64,000 nt of DNA from Bacteroidota bacterium (GTDB taxonomy: Bacteria > Bacteroidota > Bacteroidia > Chitinophagales > Chitinophagaceae), in assembly GCA_005882315.1 (NCBI GenBank), contig VBAR01000005.1, positions 1 to 64,000 of the forward strand, read 5' to 3'. The notes below the pieces were generated by a model. It was not told the origin of the DNA, searched no databases, and saw only the letters and a list, made by a program, of their open reading frames with translations. Positions 1 to 9,811 of this stretch are shown here, one piece after another (positions within the stretch are counted from its first letter, which is position 1; each line of letters opens with the position of its first letter). The position numbers were made by a program, and so were the translations under genes.

Positions 1-3000
1 TAACTGTACAGGATATAACAGCACCGGTGATCACATGCCCTGCAAACACAACAGTAAGCTGCCAGGATAATAATACATCGACAGCAACAGGCACCGCAAC
101 AGCAACGGATAATTGTGCAACGAGTAATGTAGCCATTACACAGTCTGAGACAAGTACTCAAGGAGCAAATCCAGCTCTCGGCAGTTATTATAATTATGTG
201 ATCACAAGAACATGGAAAGCAACTGATCCATCAGGTAACAGTTCAACATGTGTACAACTGATAACTGTACAGGATGTAACAGCTCCGATCATTACATGTC
301 CTGTAAACACAACAGTGAACTGCCAGGATAATAATACATCAACTAATACAGGTGTAGCAACAGCAACGGATAATTGTGCAAGTGCAGCGAACATTGCGAT
401 CATCCAATCAGAGACCAGCACACAAGGAGCAAACCCTGCCAACAGTAATTACTATAATTATGTAATAACAAGGACATGGAAGGCAACTGATCCATCAGGT
501 AACTCAAGTACATGTGTACAGCTGATAACAGTACAGGATATAACAGCACCGATCATTACATGTCCTGCGAACACAACTGTAAACTGCCAGGATAATAACA
601 GTTCAGCAGCAACAGGAGTAGCAACAGCAACGGATAATTGTGCAACAGGTAATGTGACGATCACACAAAGCGAGACAAGTACACAAGGAGCAAATCCAGC
701 TCTCGGCAGTTATTATAATTATGTGATCACAAGAACATGGAAAGCAACTGATCCATCAGGTAACAGTTCAACATGTGTACAACTGATAACTGTACAGGAT
801 GTAACAGCTCCGATCATTACATGTCCTGCAAACACAACAGTGAGCTGCCAGGATGATAATACATCTGGAGCAACAGGCACAGCCACAGCAACGGATAATT
901 GTGCAACGGGTAATGTTACTATTACACAGTCTGAAACAAGTACGCAAGGCGCAAATCCTGCGAACAGCAATTATTACAACTATACGATCACAAGAACATG
1001 GAAAGCAACAGACCCATCAGGTAACAGTTCAACCTGTGTACAGGCAATAACTGTACAGGATATAACAGCACCTGTGATCACTTGTCCATCGAACGCAACA
1101 GTAAATTGCCAGGATGATAATACATCGGCAAATACAGGCGTAGCAACAGCAACGGATAATTGTGCAACGGGTAATGTGACGATCACACAATCAGAAACAA
1201 GTTCACAAGGAGCAAATCCTGCGAACAGCAATTATTATAATTATACAATCACAAGAACATGGAAAGCAACTGATCCATCAGGTAACAGTTCTACATGTGT
1301 ACAGATAATAACAGTACAGGATGTAACAGCACCGGTGATCACATGTCCGGCAAATACGACAATCAATTGCCAGGCATCAAGTCTGCCAGCTAACACAGGT
1401 ACAGCAACAGCAACTGATAATTGTACACCGGTGGCTAATATCACTATCAGTTCTACTGATGTGAGTACACAGGGCGGAAATCCAGCACTTGCATCGTACT
1501 ATAACTATACGATCACAAGAACATGGAAAGCAACAGATCCATCAGGTAACAGTTCTACATGTGTGCAGATAATAACTGTACAGGATATAACAGCGCCAAT
1601 CATTACATGTCCTGCAAATACAACCGTGAACTGCCAGGATGATAACTCATCAACAGCAACAGGCACAGCAACAGCAACGGATAATTGTGCAACAGGTAAT
1701 GTGACGATCACACAATCACAGTCAAGTACGCAAGGTGGCAACCCTGCATTAAGTTCTTACTATAACTATACGATCACAAGAACATGGAAGGCAACAGATC
1801 CATCAGGTAACAGTTCAACATGTGTACAGACAATAACAGTACAGGATGTAACAGCACCGGTGATCACATGTCCATCGAACGCAACTGTAAACTGCCAGGA
1901 TAATAACAGTTCAGCAGCAACAGGAGTAGCAACAGCAACGGATAATTGTGCAACAGGTAATGTGACGATCACACAAAGCGAGACAAGTACACAAGGCGCA
2001 AACCCTGCGAACAGCAATTATTATAATTATACAATCACAAGAACATGGAAAGCAACAGATCCATCAGGTAATAGTTCAACCTGTGTACAAACAATAACAG
2101 TACAGGATGTGACTGCGCCGGTTATCACATGTCCAACCGCTATTACAATTAACTGTAATGCGTCATCTTATCCTTCTAATACGGGTACTGCGACTGCAAC
2201 AGATAATTGTACACCTGTAGCAAATATTACTATTTCAAAAACTGATGTAAGTACACAAGGTGGCAACCCTGCATTAAGTTCTTATTATAACTATACGATC
2301 ACAAGAACATGGAAGGCAACAGATCCATCAGGTAACAGTTCAACCTGTGTACAGCTGATAACAGTACAGGATATAACAGCTCCGATCATTACCTGTCCAG
2401 GCAATACAACAGTGAACTGCCAGGATAATAATACATCCGGAGCAACAGGCACAGCAACTGCAACGGATAATTGTGCAACAGGTAATGTGACGATCACACA
2501 AAGCGAGACAAGTACACAAGGCGCAAACCCTGCGAACAGCAATTATTATAATTATACAATCACAAGAACATGGAAAGCAACAGATCCATCAGGTAACAGT
2601 TCAACCTGTGTACAGCTGATAACAGTACAGGATATAACAGCTCCGATCATTACATGTCCTGCAAACACAACAGTGAACTGCCAGGATAATAATACATCGA
2701 CAGCAACAGGTACAGCCACAGCAACGGATAATTGTGCAACGAGCAATGTGACCATCACACAAAGTGAGACCAGCACTAAAGGTGCAAACCCTGCGTATAG
2801 CAATTACTATAATTATGTAATTACAAGAACATGGAAAGCAACAGATCCATCAGGTAACAGTTCAACCTGTGTACAGCTGATAACAGTACTGGATATAACA
2901 GCTCCGATCATTACATGTCCTGCAAACACAACAGTGAGCTGCCAGGATAATAATACATCGACAGCAACAGGTACAGCCACAGCAACGGATAATTGTGCAG

Positions 3001-6000
3001 GTGCAGCGAATATTGCGATCACTCAAAGTGAGATAAGCACTAAAGGTGCAAATCCTGCGTACAGCAATTACTATAATTATGTAATTACAAGAACATGGAA
3101 AGCAACAGATCCATCAGGTAACAGTTCAACCTGTGTACAGCTGATAACAGTACAGGATATAACAGCTCCGATCATTACATGTCCTGCAAACACAACAGTG
3201 AGCTGCCAGGATAATAATACATCGACAGCAACAGGTACAGCCACAGCAACGGATAATTGTGCAACAGGCAATGTGACGATCACACAAAGTGAGACCAGCA
3301 CTAAAGGTGCAAACCCTGCGTATAGCAATTACTATAATTATGTAATCACAAGAACATGGAAAGCAACTGATCCATCAGGTAACTCAAGCACATGTGTACA
3401 ACTGATAACTGTACAGGATGTAACAGCGCCGATCATTACATGTCCAGGCAATACAACAGTGAACTGCCAGGATAATAATACATCTGGAGCAACAGGCACA
3501 GCAACAGCAACGGATAATTGTGCAACCGGAAATGTGACGATCACACAATCAGAAACAAGTACACAAGGTGCAAACCCTGCATACAGCAATTATTATAATT
3601 ACACGATCACAAGAACATGGAAAGCAACTGATCCATCAGGTAACAGTTCAACCTGTATACAAACGATCACGGTACAGGATGTAACAGCACCTGTATACAT
3701 TAATTGCCCACCCAATATCACTGTTTATACAGGAGTTGGCAGAACAACCTGCGATCAGACAGCTACATGGACAGCGCCAACGGCAACAGACAACTGTAGC
3801 TCAGTATCGGTATTGCCTAGCCATAATCCGGGTGCAACATTCCCTAAAGGAATAACTACGGTTACTTATAAGTTTACCGATGTTACAGGAAATAGTTCAA
3901 CCTGTACATTCACGGTAACAGTGGTCGATAATACAGCTCCAACTATTACATGTCCAACTAACATTACTCAAAATGCAGATGCAGGAGTATGTAATGCAAG
4001 TGTAGCGGTACCTAGCCCAACTACTTTTGATAATTGCGGGGTGGTTTGTCAGACATGGTCATACTCAGGTGCAACATCCGGAAGCTCGCCTGCTACAGGA
4101 ATCAATTTTGTTGGAACTAAAACATTTAATGTTGGCGTAACAACAGTTACTTATGTAATAAAAGATGCGGCGGGCAATAGTGCTACATGCAGCTTTACTG
4201 TAACAGTTGTAGATAACCAGGCACCGTCAATTACTTGTAAAGCGAACCAGGTAAGAAACACTAATCCTAATGTCTGTACATATATAACTTCAGGGTATGA
4301 GTTTGATAAAACATCCGCTTTTGACAACTGTGGCTATACATTAAGCTATTCTCTAAGTGGAATGACTACGACAGTTGGTTATGTTAACGCATCAAGTTTG
4401 TCAGGCATAGTATTTAATAAAGGACTAACAACTGTAACATGGAAAGCAACAGACCCTGCTGGTAATTCAACAACTTGTTCATTTACTGTAACGGTAAATG
4501 ATAATCAGGCACCTGCTATCAGTTGCCCCGGAAATATAACAGGATTGATCTATAACCCGGCAATTTGTGGTGCAGTAGCAACTTATACACCACCTGTGGG
4601 CACGGATAATTGTCCGGGAGCTATAACAACCTTGCTGAATTCTGCACATGCAAGTGGTTCAGTATTCCCGATTGGAACAACTGTAGTTACGTATAAAGTA
4701 ACAGATGTATCAGGTAATACAGCAACCTGTTCATTCAATGTAACGGTAGGTTCCGTTGCAACTACATCATCACTTACAATTACTGGTAACCCGCTGTTAA
4801 CTCCGACAGATCCTGCTACTACTGCACAACAGTACAGTGATACAGTCCGCTTCTGTGCGAAAATCACAGGTGGTGCAAGCCCATGCGGACCACAAGCAGC
4901 TGACTCAGTGAAATTCTATGTAGGTACTCAATTGATGGGTAAGGTGAAGATGAATATTGTTGGTGCTGACCTTGTAGGTGTATTAACTGAGAAATTATTA
5001 GAAGGTATTGTCGGTCAGATGTCGCCCGGAAATAAAACTGTAAGCGCTGTATTCTGCAATGTGAATTCAGCTTATACAGTTCCGGCTCTGGCTAATCAAA
5101 CGCTTACTATCAAACAGGAAGATGCGAGGATCACTTATAATGGAGATATCATTAAAGCAACAGCAAATGCTACAACCTATTCAGCATACTTTACGTTAAG
5201 TGCCAAGATCATGGATATTACAGTACCACAATCTCCTGCTGATCCGGCATTTGATAATTATCCTGGTGATATCAGGAATGCAAAAGTGATGTTTGTTGAT
5301 CGTGATAATTCTGACGCACCAATTTCAGGATGGTTGACTGTAAACCTTGTTGATCCATCTGATCTGAAGATCGGTAATGCTATATTCACTGGCCCGGGCT
5401 ACTTAATTGGCGGGTTAAGCTCAAGCACTCCAAGTAAACAAGTAACAGTGGGTGTCATTGTCGATTACGGATACTATATCAGGAACAGCGATGATGACGA
5501 TGTGGTATTGACCGTTTATCTGCCTGTAGGCGATTTCATTACAGGAGGCGGTTATATTATACCGAATGAGTCAGTTGGTACCAAAGCATCGGACGATGGC
5601 AAGAAAGCTAATTTCGGTTTCAATGTGAAGTTTGGTAATGGCGGTAAGAACTTGCAGGGTAGCATGAACATCATCTTCCGCAGAACTGAAAGTGACGGGC
5701 TTGTACATAATTACCAAATCAAAGCAAACTCAATGCAGTCATTAGGTGTGAATGCAACTAATCCGAACAGGCAAACTGCTGAATATGTTTCAAAGGTTAC
5801 CTTAAAGGATCTTACTAATCCTTTATCAACTGATCCTAACCTTGGTGGAAACAGGATGTTATATGTTAAGATGATCGATAATGGAGAGCCTGGTGTAAAT
5901 GACTCGATCTCCTTTGTGATCGTAGCCGGAAATGCTAACCCAAGTATACTCGCAAATGTTATATGGTCAAGTAATTGGGTAGGCAGTATGACACAGATGA

Positions 6001-6368
6001 TGAAACTGGGTGGAGGCAACCTACAGGTACATAGCGGATTTAGTGTGGGCAGTAGTAATCTTGTTAGTTCAGGCCCTGGTGGAATGAAGTCAACTGCTGA
6101 AACAGAAACTAAACCTGTAATAGTTACACCGCTTACAGCCAAGGCTTTCCCTAATCCTTCAGAAACTAACTTCAACCTCTTTGTTGAGGGAGGTAGTAAT
6201 GATGAAGTACAGATTGTGGTATATAATGTGAAAGGCGCAATCGTTCACCAGGTAAAAGGCACATCAAACCGAAATTATAAATTCGGCAATGGCTGGATCG
6301 GTGGAATGTATTTTGTTCAGGTAAGGCAGGGCAGCGAAGTGAAAATGCTACAGGTGATGAAACAATAA
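1..6368 (+). CDS. Giant HYR-repeat surface protein with T9SS sorting domain (5' end outside window)
   Basis: The frame is open from the first base, so the N-terminus and signal peptide lie upstream. The visible ~2115 residues contain 14 nearly identical units of 87-88 residues (each with TATATDNC, YYNY, TRTWKATDPSGNSSTC and ITVQD), then four divergent units of typical HYR type ending in FTVTV, then a ~450-residue mixed region with an FITGGGYI...FGFNVKF stretch like post-COAP domains. The last ~80 residues (AFPNPS, Gly-rich turn, Q/VMKQ end) form a type A T9SS C-terminal sorting domain, so the protein is probably exported and anchored at the cell surface. HYR domains are Ig-like beta-sandwiches used in adhesion; a stalk or adhesin role is inference. 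An intrinsic terminator follows 29 nt after the stop. Repeat number may be affected by assembly collapse. Confidence 0.9.
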   Translation, partial: TVQDITAPVITCPANTTVSCQDNNTSTATGTATATDNCATSNVAITQSETSTQGANPALGSYYNYVITRTWKATDPSGNSSTCVQLITVQDVTAPIITCPVNTTVNCQDNNTSTNTGVATATDNCASAANIAIIQSETSTQGANPANSNYYNYVITRTWKATDPSGNSSTCVQLITVQDITAPIITCPANTTVNCQDNNSSAATGVATATDNCATGNVTITQSETSTQGANPALGSYYNYVITRTWKATDPSGNSSTCVQLITVQDVTAPIITCPANTTVSCQDDNTSGATGTATATDNCATGNVTITQSETSTQGANPANSNYYNYTITRTWKATDPSGNSSTCVQAITVQDITAPVITCPSNATVNCQDDNTSANTGVATATDNCATGNVTITQSETSSQGANPANSNYYNYTITRTWKATDPSGNSSTCVQIITVQDVTAPVITCPANTTINCQASSLPANTGTATATDNCTPVANITISSTDVSTQGGNPALASYYNYTITRTWKATDPSGNSSTCVQIITVQDITAPIITCPANTTVNCQDDNSSTATGTATATDNCATGNVTITQSQSSTQGGNPALSSYYNYTITRTWKATDPSGNSSTCVQTITVQDVTAPVITCPSNATVNCQDNNSSAATGVATATDNCATGNVTITQSETSTQGANPANSNYYNYTITRTWKATDPSGNSSTCVQTITVQDVTAPVITCPTAITINCNASSYPSNTGTATATDNCTPVANITISKTDVSTQGGNPALSSYYNYTITRTWKATDPSGNSSTCVQLITVQDITAPIITCPGNTTVNCQDNNTSGATGTATATDNCATGNVTITQSETSTQGANPANSNYYNYTITRTWKATDPSGNSSTCVQLITVQDITAPIITCPANTTVNCQDNNTSTATGTATATDNCATSNVTITQSETSTKGANPAYSNYYNYVITRTWKATDPSGNSSTCVQLITVLDITAPIITCPANTTVSCQDNNTSTATGTATATDNCAGAANIAITQSEISTKGANPAYSNYYNYVITRTWKATDPSGNSSTCVQLITVQDITAPIITCPANTTVSCQDNNTSTATGTATATDNCATGNVTITQSETSTKGANPAYSNYYNYVITRTWKATDPSGNSSTCVQLITVQDVTAPIITCPGNTTVNCQDNNTSGATGTATATDNCATGNVTITQSETSTQGANPAYSNYYNYTITRTWKATDPSGNSSTCIQTITVQDVTAPVYINCPPNITVYTGVGRTTCDQTATWTAPTATDNCSSVSVLPSHNPGATFPKGITTVTYKFTDVTGNSSTCTFTVTVVDNTAPTITCPTNITQNADAGVCNASVAVPSPTTFDNCGVVCQTWSYSGATSGSSPATGINFVGTKTFNVGVTTVTYVIKDAAGNSATCSFTVTVVDNQAPSITCKANQVRNTNPNVCTYITSGYEFDKTSAFDNCGYTLSYSLSGMTTTVGYVNASSLSGIVFNKGLTTVTWKATDPAGNSTTCSFTVTVNDNQAPAISCPGNITGLIYNPAICGAVATYTPPVGTDNCPGAITTLLNSAHASGSVFPIGTTVVTYKVTDVSGNTATCSFNVTVGSVATTSSLTITGNPLLTPTDPATTAQQYSDTVRFCAKITGGASPCGPQAADSVKFYVGTQLMGKVKMNIVGADLVGVLTEKLLEGIVGQMSPGNKTVSAVFCNVNSAYTVPALANQTLTIKQEDARITYNGDIIKATANATTYSAYFTLSAKIMDITVPQSPADPAFDNYPGDIRNAKVMFVDRDNSDAPISGWLTVNLVDPSDLKIGNAIFTGPGYLIGGLSSSTPSKQVTVGVIVDYGYYIRNSDDDDVVLTVYLPVGDFITGGGYIIPNESVGTKASDDGKKANFGFNVKFGNGGKNLQGSMNIIFRRTESDGLVHNYQIKANSMQSLGVNATNPNRQTAEYVSKVTLKDLTNPLSTDPNLGGNRMLYVKMIDNGEPGVNDSISFVIVAGNANPSILANVIWSSNWVGSMTQMMKLGGGNLQVHSGFSVGSSNLVSSGPGGMKSTAETETKPVIVTPLTAKAFPNPSETNFNLFVEGGSNDEVQIVVYNVKGAIVHQVKGTSNRNYKFGNGWIGGMYFVQVRQGSEVKMLQVMKQ
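21..3686 (+). repeat. Tandem array of 14 coding repeats, 261-264 bp each
   Basis: Fourteen head-to-tail units from one APxITCP motif to the next. Ten are 261 bp and four (units 2, 6, 9 and 12) are 264 bp, which adds up exactly to 3666 bp. Identity is very high even at silent sites. Unit variants differ in small interchangeable blocks (ALGSYYNYV, ANSNYYNYT, AYSNYYNYV; TQGAN or TKGAN; CATGN or CTPVAN), a mosaic pattern expected from unequal crossing-over or gene conversion. The array is entirely within the reading frame. Confidence 0.95.
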
Positions 6369-6396
6369 AATTCGAGAACGGTTCGGACTATAATCT

Positions 6397-6427
6397 AAGA
6401 CCACTCAGTTTTGAGTGGTCTTTTTTT
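6397..6427 (+). terminator. Intrinsic terminator of the HYR-repeat gene
   Basis: Perfect 11-bp stem (AAGACCACTCA with its complement) and a GTTT loop, running into seven T residues. Confidence 0.9.
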
Positions 6428-6584
6428 CTCAATATCAGGAATTGTTTCATCATTAAGAATGAATTCTGTCAACTCCTGGTCATTATTTCGAACAAGAAAA
6501 ATCATTGATTAAACTTTAGCATACTGTTTGAATAACCCTGCTAAGAGAATAAATAAATCATTTGTTCAACAAATTAGTAGCATT
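6428..6584. other. AT-rich intergenic stretch
   Basis: Between the terminator of the HYR gene and a possible small membrane-protein ORF. No convincing promoter, RNA gene or repeat is visible here. Together with that ORF and 6711-6786, it makes up about 360 bases with no strongly supported gene. Confidence 0.5.
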
Positions 6585-6710
6585 ATGAAAAGGTCGGGGC
6601 AATATGACTTGTATAGAAAGGAGATGCTTTTATCAAGATCTGTTGAGATTTTCCGCAAATTCATCTTAGCGGTTCTTGCAATCCTTTTATTAGTAGTGTT
6701 CAGTTTTTAG
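6585..6710 (+). CDS. Possible 41-residue single-pass membrane protein
   Basis: The ORF starts on ATG and encodes a charged N-terminal half (MKRSGQYDLYRKEM) followed by a hydrophobic C-terminal helix (FILAVLAILLLVVF) that would span the membrane. An in-frame TTG at 6528 would extend it but lacks support. No family is recognised, and no ribosome-binding site or clear -7 box lies upstream. It sits alone between the giant surface protein and the convergent PBP-like gene. The charged-then-hydrophobic composition is the only argument that it is real, so it may be a chance ORF. Confidence 0.3.
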   Translation: MKRSGQYDLYRKEMLLSRSVEIFRKFILAVLAILLLVVFSF

Positions 6711-6786
6711 GACGGACTCCTTAATATTAAAGTAACAGATAGTAATGTGATTATGCAGTACCAGCATACAGCATCTACTACTCAAC

Positions 6787-7959
6787 TCACCAGTTCACTC
6801 CGGTAACCAAACCATCTTTCCATTTGACAAAACTTAATCGTTTGTTTTCAAAATATTCCATGGTGTATGTGCTGCGGTTTAATACGGGTTGAATATCGAA
6901 TTCATTAAAAACCTTATATTGTTTGGAAGCTAACTGTGAAGCTATTTCATTTTTATACTGTATCAGTAATCGGGCATAACGCATGAAAACTTCATAGCCA
7001 CGAAAAACCATATCACTGGGTCTTGCATACATTTTTGTAGCAAAATGATTGGTAATTGAAACACTTGCTTTATCCGTTTTGGCATGATAGAAAGGCGTAC
7101 CGTAAATAATATCGAGTCCTTTGTATTCTGGTTTTGTAAAATTGATATTATGCCAGGTGCTCATGCCCATTAAAGTAACTTTATAAGATTTGCTGATGGA
7201 AGCAAGCTGTGTACTCAGCCGCATACCAAAATTTTCATCCAGGCTGCCGCCAATACACAAAAAATTTTTAGTGGAGTCAAGATGCTGGGTTAAATGTGTT
7301 ATTGTAAAACTATCCGGGAGGTCAACATATTTTAATTTCAATGGAATAGCTACAGTTGTTTTGGTGGCATCATCGAGATAATTTTTTATCTCATCTTCTC
7401 TTGTACCTTTTTTGCGAAATACTACAAGCTGGTTCAGCGAATAATATTTCTGTAGATATTTATACTGTGATTCGATCTGCGTCTTAAGCGTTGGCGTAAG
7501 CTGGAGATAAAATGGATTGCCTGTTACTCCACCATTGATGGGCGCAGTGGCATTGATAAAAGGAATATTATTTCTCATTGCAACTTCGGCTATCTGCCCT
7601 ATTTCAGTGCCGCCGGGTTGTGCAATGATGAGTTGAACACTGTCCTGAACGAGGGCCTCCAGGTTAGCAGCTAATGATGTTGTGGAAGAACGGGTATCGA
7701 AAACATGTACTTCTAAATTTGCCCCTTCTTTTGATAATGAATCAATGGCCAACTGTACACCTTCGTAAAACTCAAGCCCGGGATTGATAAATTTTGGAAA
7801 GGTTTTATCATACCTGTATGTATCCATCGCATCAAAAGCAGAATCAAGATAAATAGGCATCAACACGGCGATCTTCAATTTTCCATTGCCGACATTTTGT
7901 GCATGTACCGAAAATAAAAATGCAGTGAGTACAAAAACTGATGATAATAATTTCTTCAT
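6787..7959 (-). CDS. Secreted periplasmic-binding-protein-like (ABC receptor type 1 fold) protein
   Basis: A 390-residue protein starting at MKKLLSSVFVLTAFLFS with a signal peptide ending near HAQ; the longer upstream frame is rejected because it would bury this signal. After it comes KIAVLMPIYLDSAF and then alternating alpha/beta segments (GLEFYEGVQLAIDSL, LEVHVFDTRSS, LIIAQPGG, IPFINATAPINGG) typical of the type 1 periplasmic-binding fold of branched-chain amino acid receptors. No permease or ATPase genes are adjacent, so transport is not supported. In Bacteroidota this fold also occurs joined to LysM domains, but no LysM is present here. It follows guaA at 64 nt on the same strand and may be read through from it. 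Ligand unknown. Confidence 0.75.
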   Translation of the reverse strand: MKKLLSSVFVLTAFLFSVHAQNVGNGKLKIAVLMPIYLDSAFDAMDTYRYDKTFPKFINPGLEFYEGVQLAIDSLSKEGANLEVHVFDTRSSTTSLAANLEALVQDSVQLIIAQPGGTEIGQIAEVAMRNNIPFINATAPINGGVTGNPFYLQLTPTLKTQIESQYKYLQKYYSLNQLVVFRKKGTREDEIKNYLDDATKTTVAIPLKLKYVDLPDSFTITHLTQHLDSTKNFLCIGGSLDENFGMRLSTQLASISKSYKVTLMGMSTWHNINFTKPEYKGLDIIYGTPFYHAKTDKASVSITNHFATKMYARPSDMVFRGYEVFMRYARLLIQYKNEIASQLASKQYKVFNEFDIQPVLNRSTYTMEYFENKRLSFVKWKDGLVTGVNW

Positions 7960-7980
7960 AGTATGAATTAAAGTTCGGTC

Positions 7981-8015
7981 AACATCCGGCATCCAATATC
8001 CAGTATCAAATATCC
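7981..8015 (-). repeat. Heptamer array after guaA (GGATnyT type)
   Basis: On the minus strand, starting 8 nt after the guaA stop codon, five consecutive 7-nt units fit the pattern (G/T)GATnyy, where y is C or T. The same kind of array follows three other genes in this window (29371, 36483 and 36559), always in the sense orientation of the upstream gene. Confidence 0.75.
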
Positions 8016-8023
8016 TTCTCTCT

Positions 8024-9565
8024 CTATTCCCACTCAATTGTAGCCGGTGGCTTACTGCTTATATCATATACCACCCGGTTGATGCCTTTTACATTATTAA
8101 TGATCTCGTTTGAAAGCATAGCTAAAAAACTGTAAGGGAGATGTGCCCAGTCTGCCGTCATTCCATCCACACTTGTTACAGCTCTTAATGCAAGAGTATA
8201 TTCATAAGTCCTTTCATCACCCATTACACCTACACTTTTTACAGGAAGTAAGATAGCCCCGGCCTGCCAAATCGTTGCATACAGGTTGTTATCTTTTAAG
8301 GCACGGATATAAATTTCATCGGCTTTTTGCAACAGCTCTACTTTTTCTTCCGTTACCTCACCCAATATGCGTATTGCAAGCCCCGGACCAGGGAAGGGAT
8401 GACGGCCGATCATATCAGCCGGTATGCCAAGTTCCAGTCCCACTTTTCTTACTTCGTCTTTAAAAAGGAAACGTAATGGCTCTACCAGTTCCAAATGCAT
8501 TTGTTCAGGTAAGCCTCCCACATTATGATGTGATTTAATAGTTTGTGAAGGGCCATGCACTGAAACACTTTCTATTACATCCGGGTAAATAGTTCCTTGT
8601 CCAAGCATTTCAATTCCTTGCAGGTTTTTCGCTTCTTCCTGGAATATTTCAATAAACAATCTGCCGATTGTTTTTCTTTTTAATTCAGGATCATCCTTAC
8701 CAGCCAACGCTGTATAAAAACGGTTTTTCGCATCCACACCTTTTACATTCAACCCAATTGAAGCATACATCTTCAATACATCTTCAAACTCACCTTTGCG
8801 CAATACACCATTATCTACAAATATTCCATGCAGCCTGCTGCCAATTGCACGGCTGATCAATGTGGCAGCAACGGTTGAATCAACACCACCGCTTAAAGCC
8901 ATTACTACATGCCGGTCGCCGATTTGTTTTTTCAAAAGATCAACCGTATCGGTAATAAAATGTTCGGGTGTCCAGTTTTGTGAGCATCCGCAGATATTAA
9001 CTAAAAAATTTTTCAAAACTTTCTTTCCTTCAGTGGAGTGATATACTTCAGGATGAAATTGTAAACCGTAAAGAGGAGAGAGGGTAACACCGTTTTGTAA
9101 TTTTCTGAAAGCGGCAACAGGGATACTTTCAGTAGTTGCCAGTAGTTCAAATCCATCTGGCAGTTCAAGTATAGTATCGGCATGGCTCATCCATACCTGG
9201 CTTTGTTCACTTACTTCAGCCAACAGGATATCTTCTTTTTGTTTATGCAAATGGGCACGGCCGTATTCCCGTTTATTACTTTTTTCAACCCGGCCACCAT
9301 ATTGTTTTGCTGTAAGCTGGGCACCATAACATACACCCAGTACCGGCAATTTTTCAATCATTGCCTGAACATTTACATCCGGTGCATTTGCATCATTTAC
9401 AGAAAAAGGTGAACCAGAAAGAATAATTCCTTTCAATCCTTCATCGTAAATAAAATTTTTATGCCAGGGAATTATTTCGCAGTACACATTGGCTTCTCTT
9501 ACGGCACGGGCTATCAATTGGGTATATTGTGAGCCAAAATCAAGGATCAGAATTTTTTCGTTCAT
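8024..9565 (-). CDS. guaA: GMP synthase (glutamine-hydrolysing)
   Basis: Converts XMP, ATP and glutamine to GMP in the last step of de novo guanine nucleotide synthesis, in the cytosol. The 513-residue protein has the full two-domain form: a class I amidotransferase with nucleophile Cys79 (GVCYGAQ) and His171/Glu173 (FHPEV), then the ATP-pyrophosphatase with PP-loop SGGVDS at 225-230, and the dimerisation domain ending in ATIEWE. The start [11 protein letters not shown] matches the family; an 18-residue upstream extension in the same frame is rejected. A degenerate -7 box lies only 7 nt upstream of this ATG, so the mRNA may be leaderless. The gene is divergent from engB. Confidence 0.97.
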   Translation of the reverse strand: MNEKILILDFGSQYTQLIARAVREANVYCEIIPWHKNFIYDEGLKGIILSGSPFSVNDANAPDVNVQAMIEKLPVLGVCYGAQLTAKQYGGRVEKSNKREYGRAHLHKQKEDILLAEVSEQSQVWMSHADTILELPDGFELLATTESIPVAAFRKLQNGVTLSPLYGLQFHPEVYHSTEGKKVLKNFLVNICGCSQNWTPEHFITDTVDLLKKQIGDRHVVMALSGGVDSTVAATLISRAIGSRLHGIFVDNGVLRKGEFEDVLKMYASIGLNVKGVDAKNRFYTALAGKDDPELKRKTIGRLFIEIFQEEAKNLQGIEMLGQGTIYPDVIESVSVHGPSQTIKSHHNVGGLPEQMHLELVEPLRFLFKDEVRKVGLELGIPADMIGRHPFPGPGLAIRILGEVTEEKVELLQKADEIYIRALKDNNLYATIWQAGAILLPVKSVGVMGDERTYEYTLALRAVTSVDGMTADWAHLPYSFLAMLSNEIINNVKGINRVVYDISSKPPATIEWE

Positions 9566-9572
9566 AGTGCAG

Positions 9573-9580
9573 CGAAGGTA
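9573..9580 (-). promoter_or_regulatory. Candidate -7 box for guaA
   Basis: Minus-strand TACCTTCG, one mismatch to the Bacteroidota consensus TAnnTTTG, 7 nt before the guaA ATG. No TTG at -33 was found at the right distance. The same TAnnTTCG variant lies upstream of aceF, the TonB-like gene and acnA. Confidence 0.4.
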
Positions 9581-9680
9581 AGAAAGTGAAGTGAGTTGGG
9601 GCTGTGGGTTCAATTGCATATCTCAACATTGGTTCGGGCCTTACACAGTACTCCGGCACAAAGCTTCGCACTGGCTGTCA

Positions 9681-9699
9681 CACTGAGCTTGTCGAAGTG
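9681..9699. repeat. Dispersed intergenic repeat of the CACTGAGCTTGTCGAAGTG type
   Basis: An imperfect palindrome whose ends (CACT...AGTG) pair. This sequence is familiar to me from intergenic regions of many bacterial genomes, where spurious ORFs read it as TLSLSKC or HTELVEV. It lies in the 246-nt gap between the divergent guaA and engB starts and is the only clear structure there. Its copy number elsewhere in this genome cannot be judged from the window. Confidence 0.6.
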
Positions 9700-9811
9700 C
9701 TTCACCGGGGTACTTGCTTCAGTCCCGCAGCCCTTCGGCAGCAGAATATCATTCAATACACATCGAAATTCACTCCCTATTTCCGATAGTGTATATTGCA
9801 GCCTTATAAAA

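Noticed and set aside
194-3589. Series of minus-strand ORFs of ~67-83 codons at a 261-nt period
   Set aside because: They are antisense shadows of the tandem HYR-type repeats; their period and sequence follow directly from the coding repeats and they have no independent start or promoter.
21-3686. Possible CRISPR-like or satellite repeat
   Set aside because: Units are 261-264 bp, contiguous, and keep one long reading frame; there are no spacers.
5711-6175. 154-codon minus-strand ORF opposite the C-terminal region of the giant protein
   Set aside because: It is fully inside the well-supported plus-strand gene and shows no recognisable domain.
9596-9811. N-terminal extension of EngB (72 residues)
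   Set aside because: The extension translates a dispersed intergenic repeat; EngB proteins begin at the MEIRSAEY-like position.
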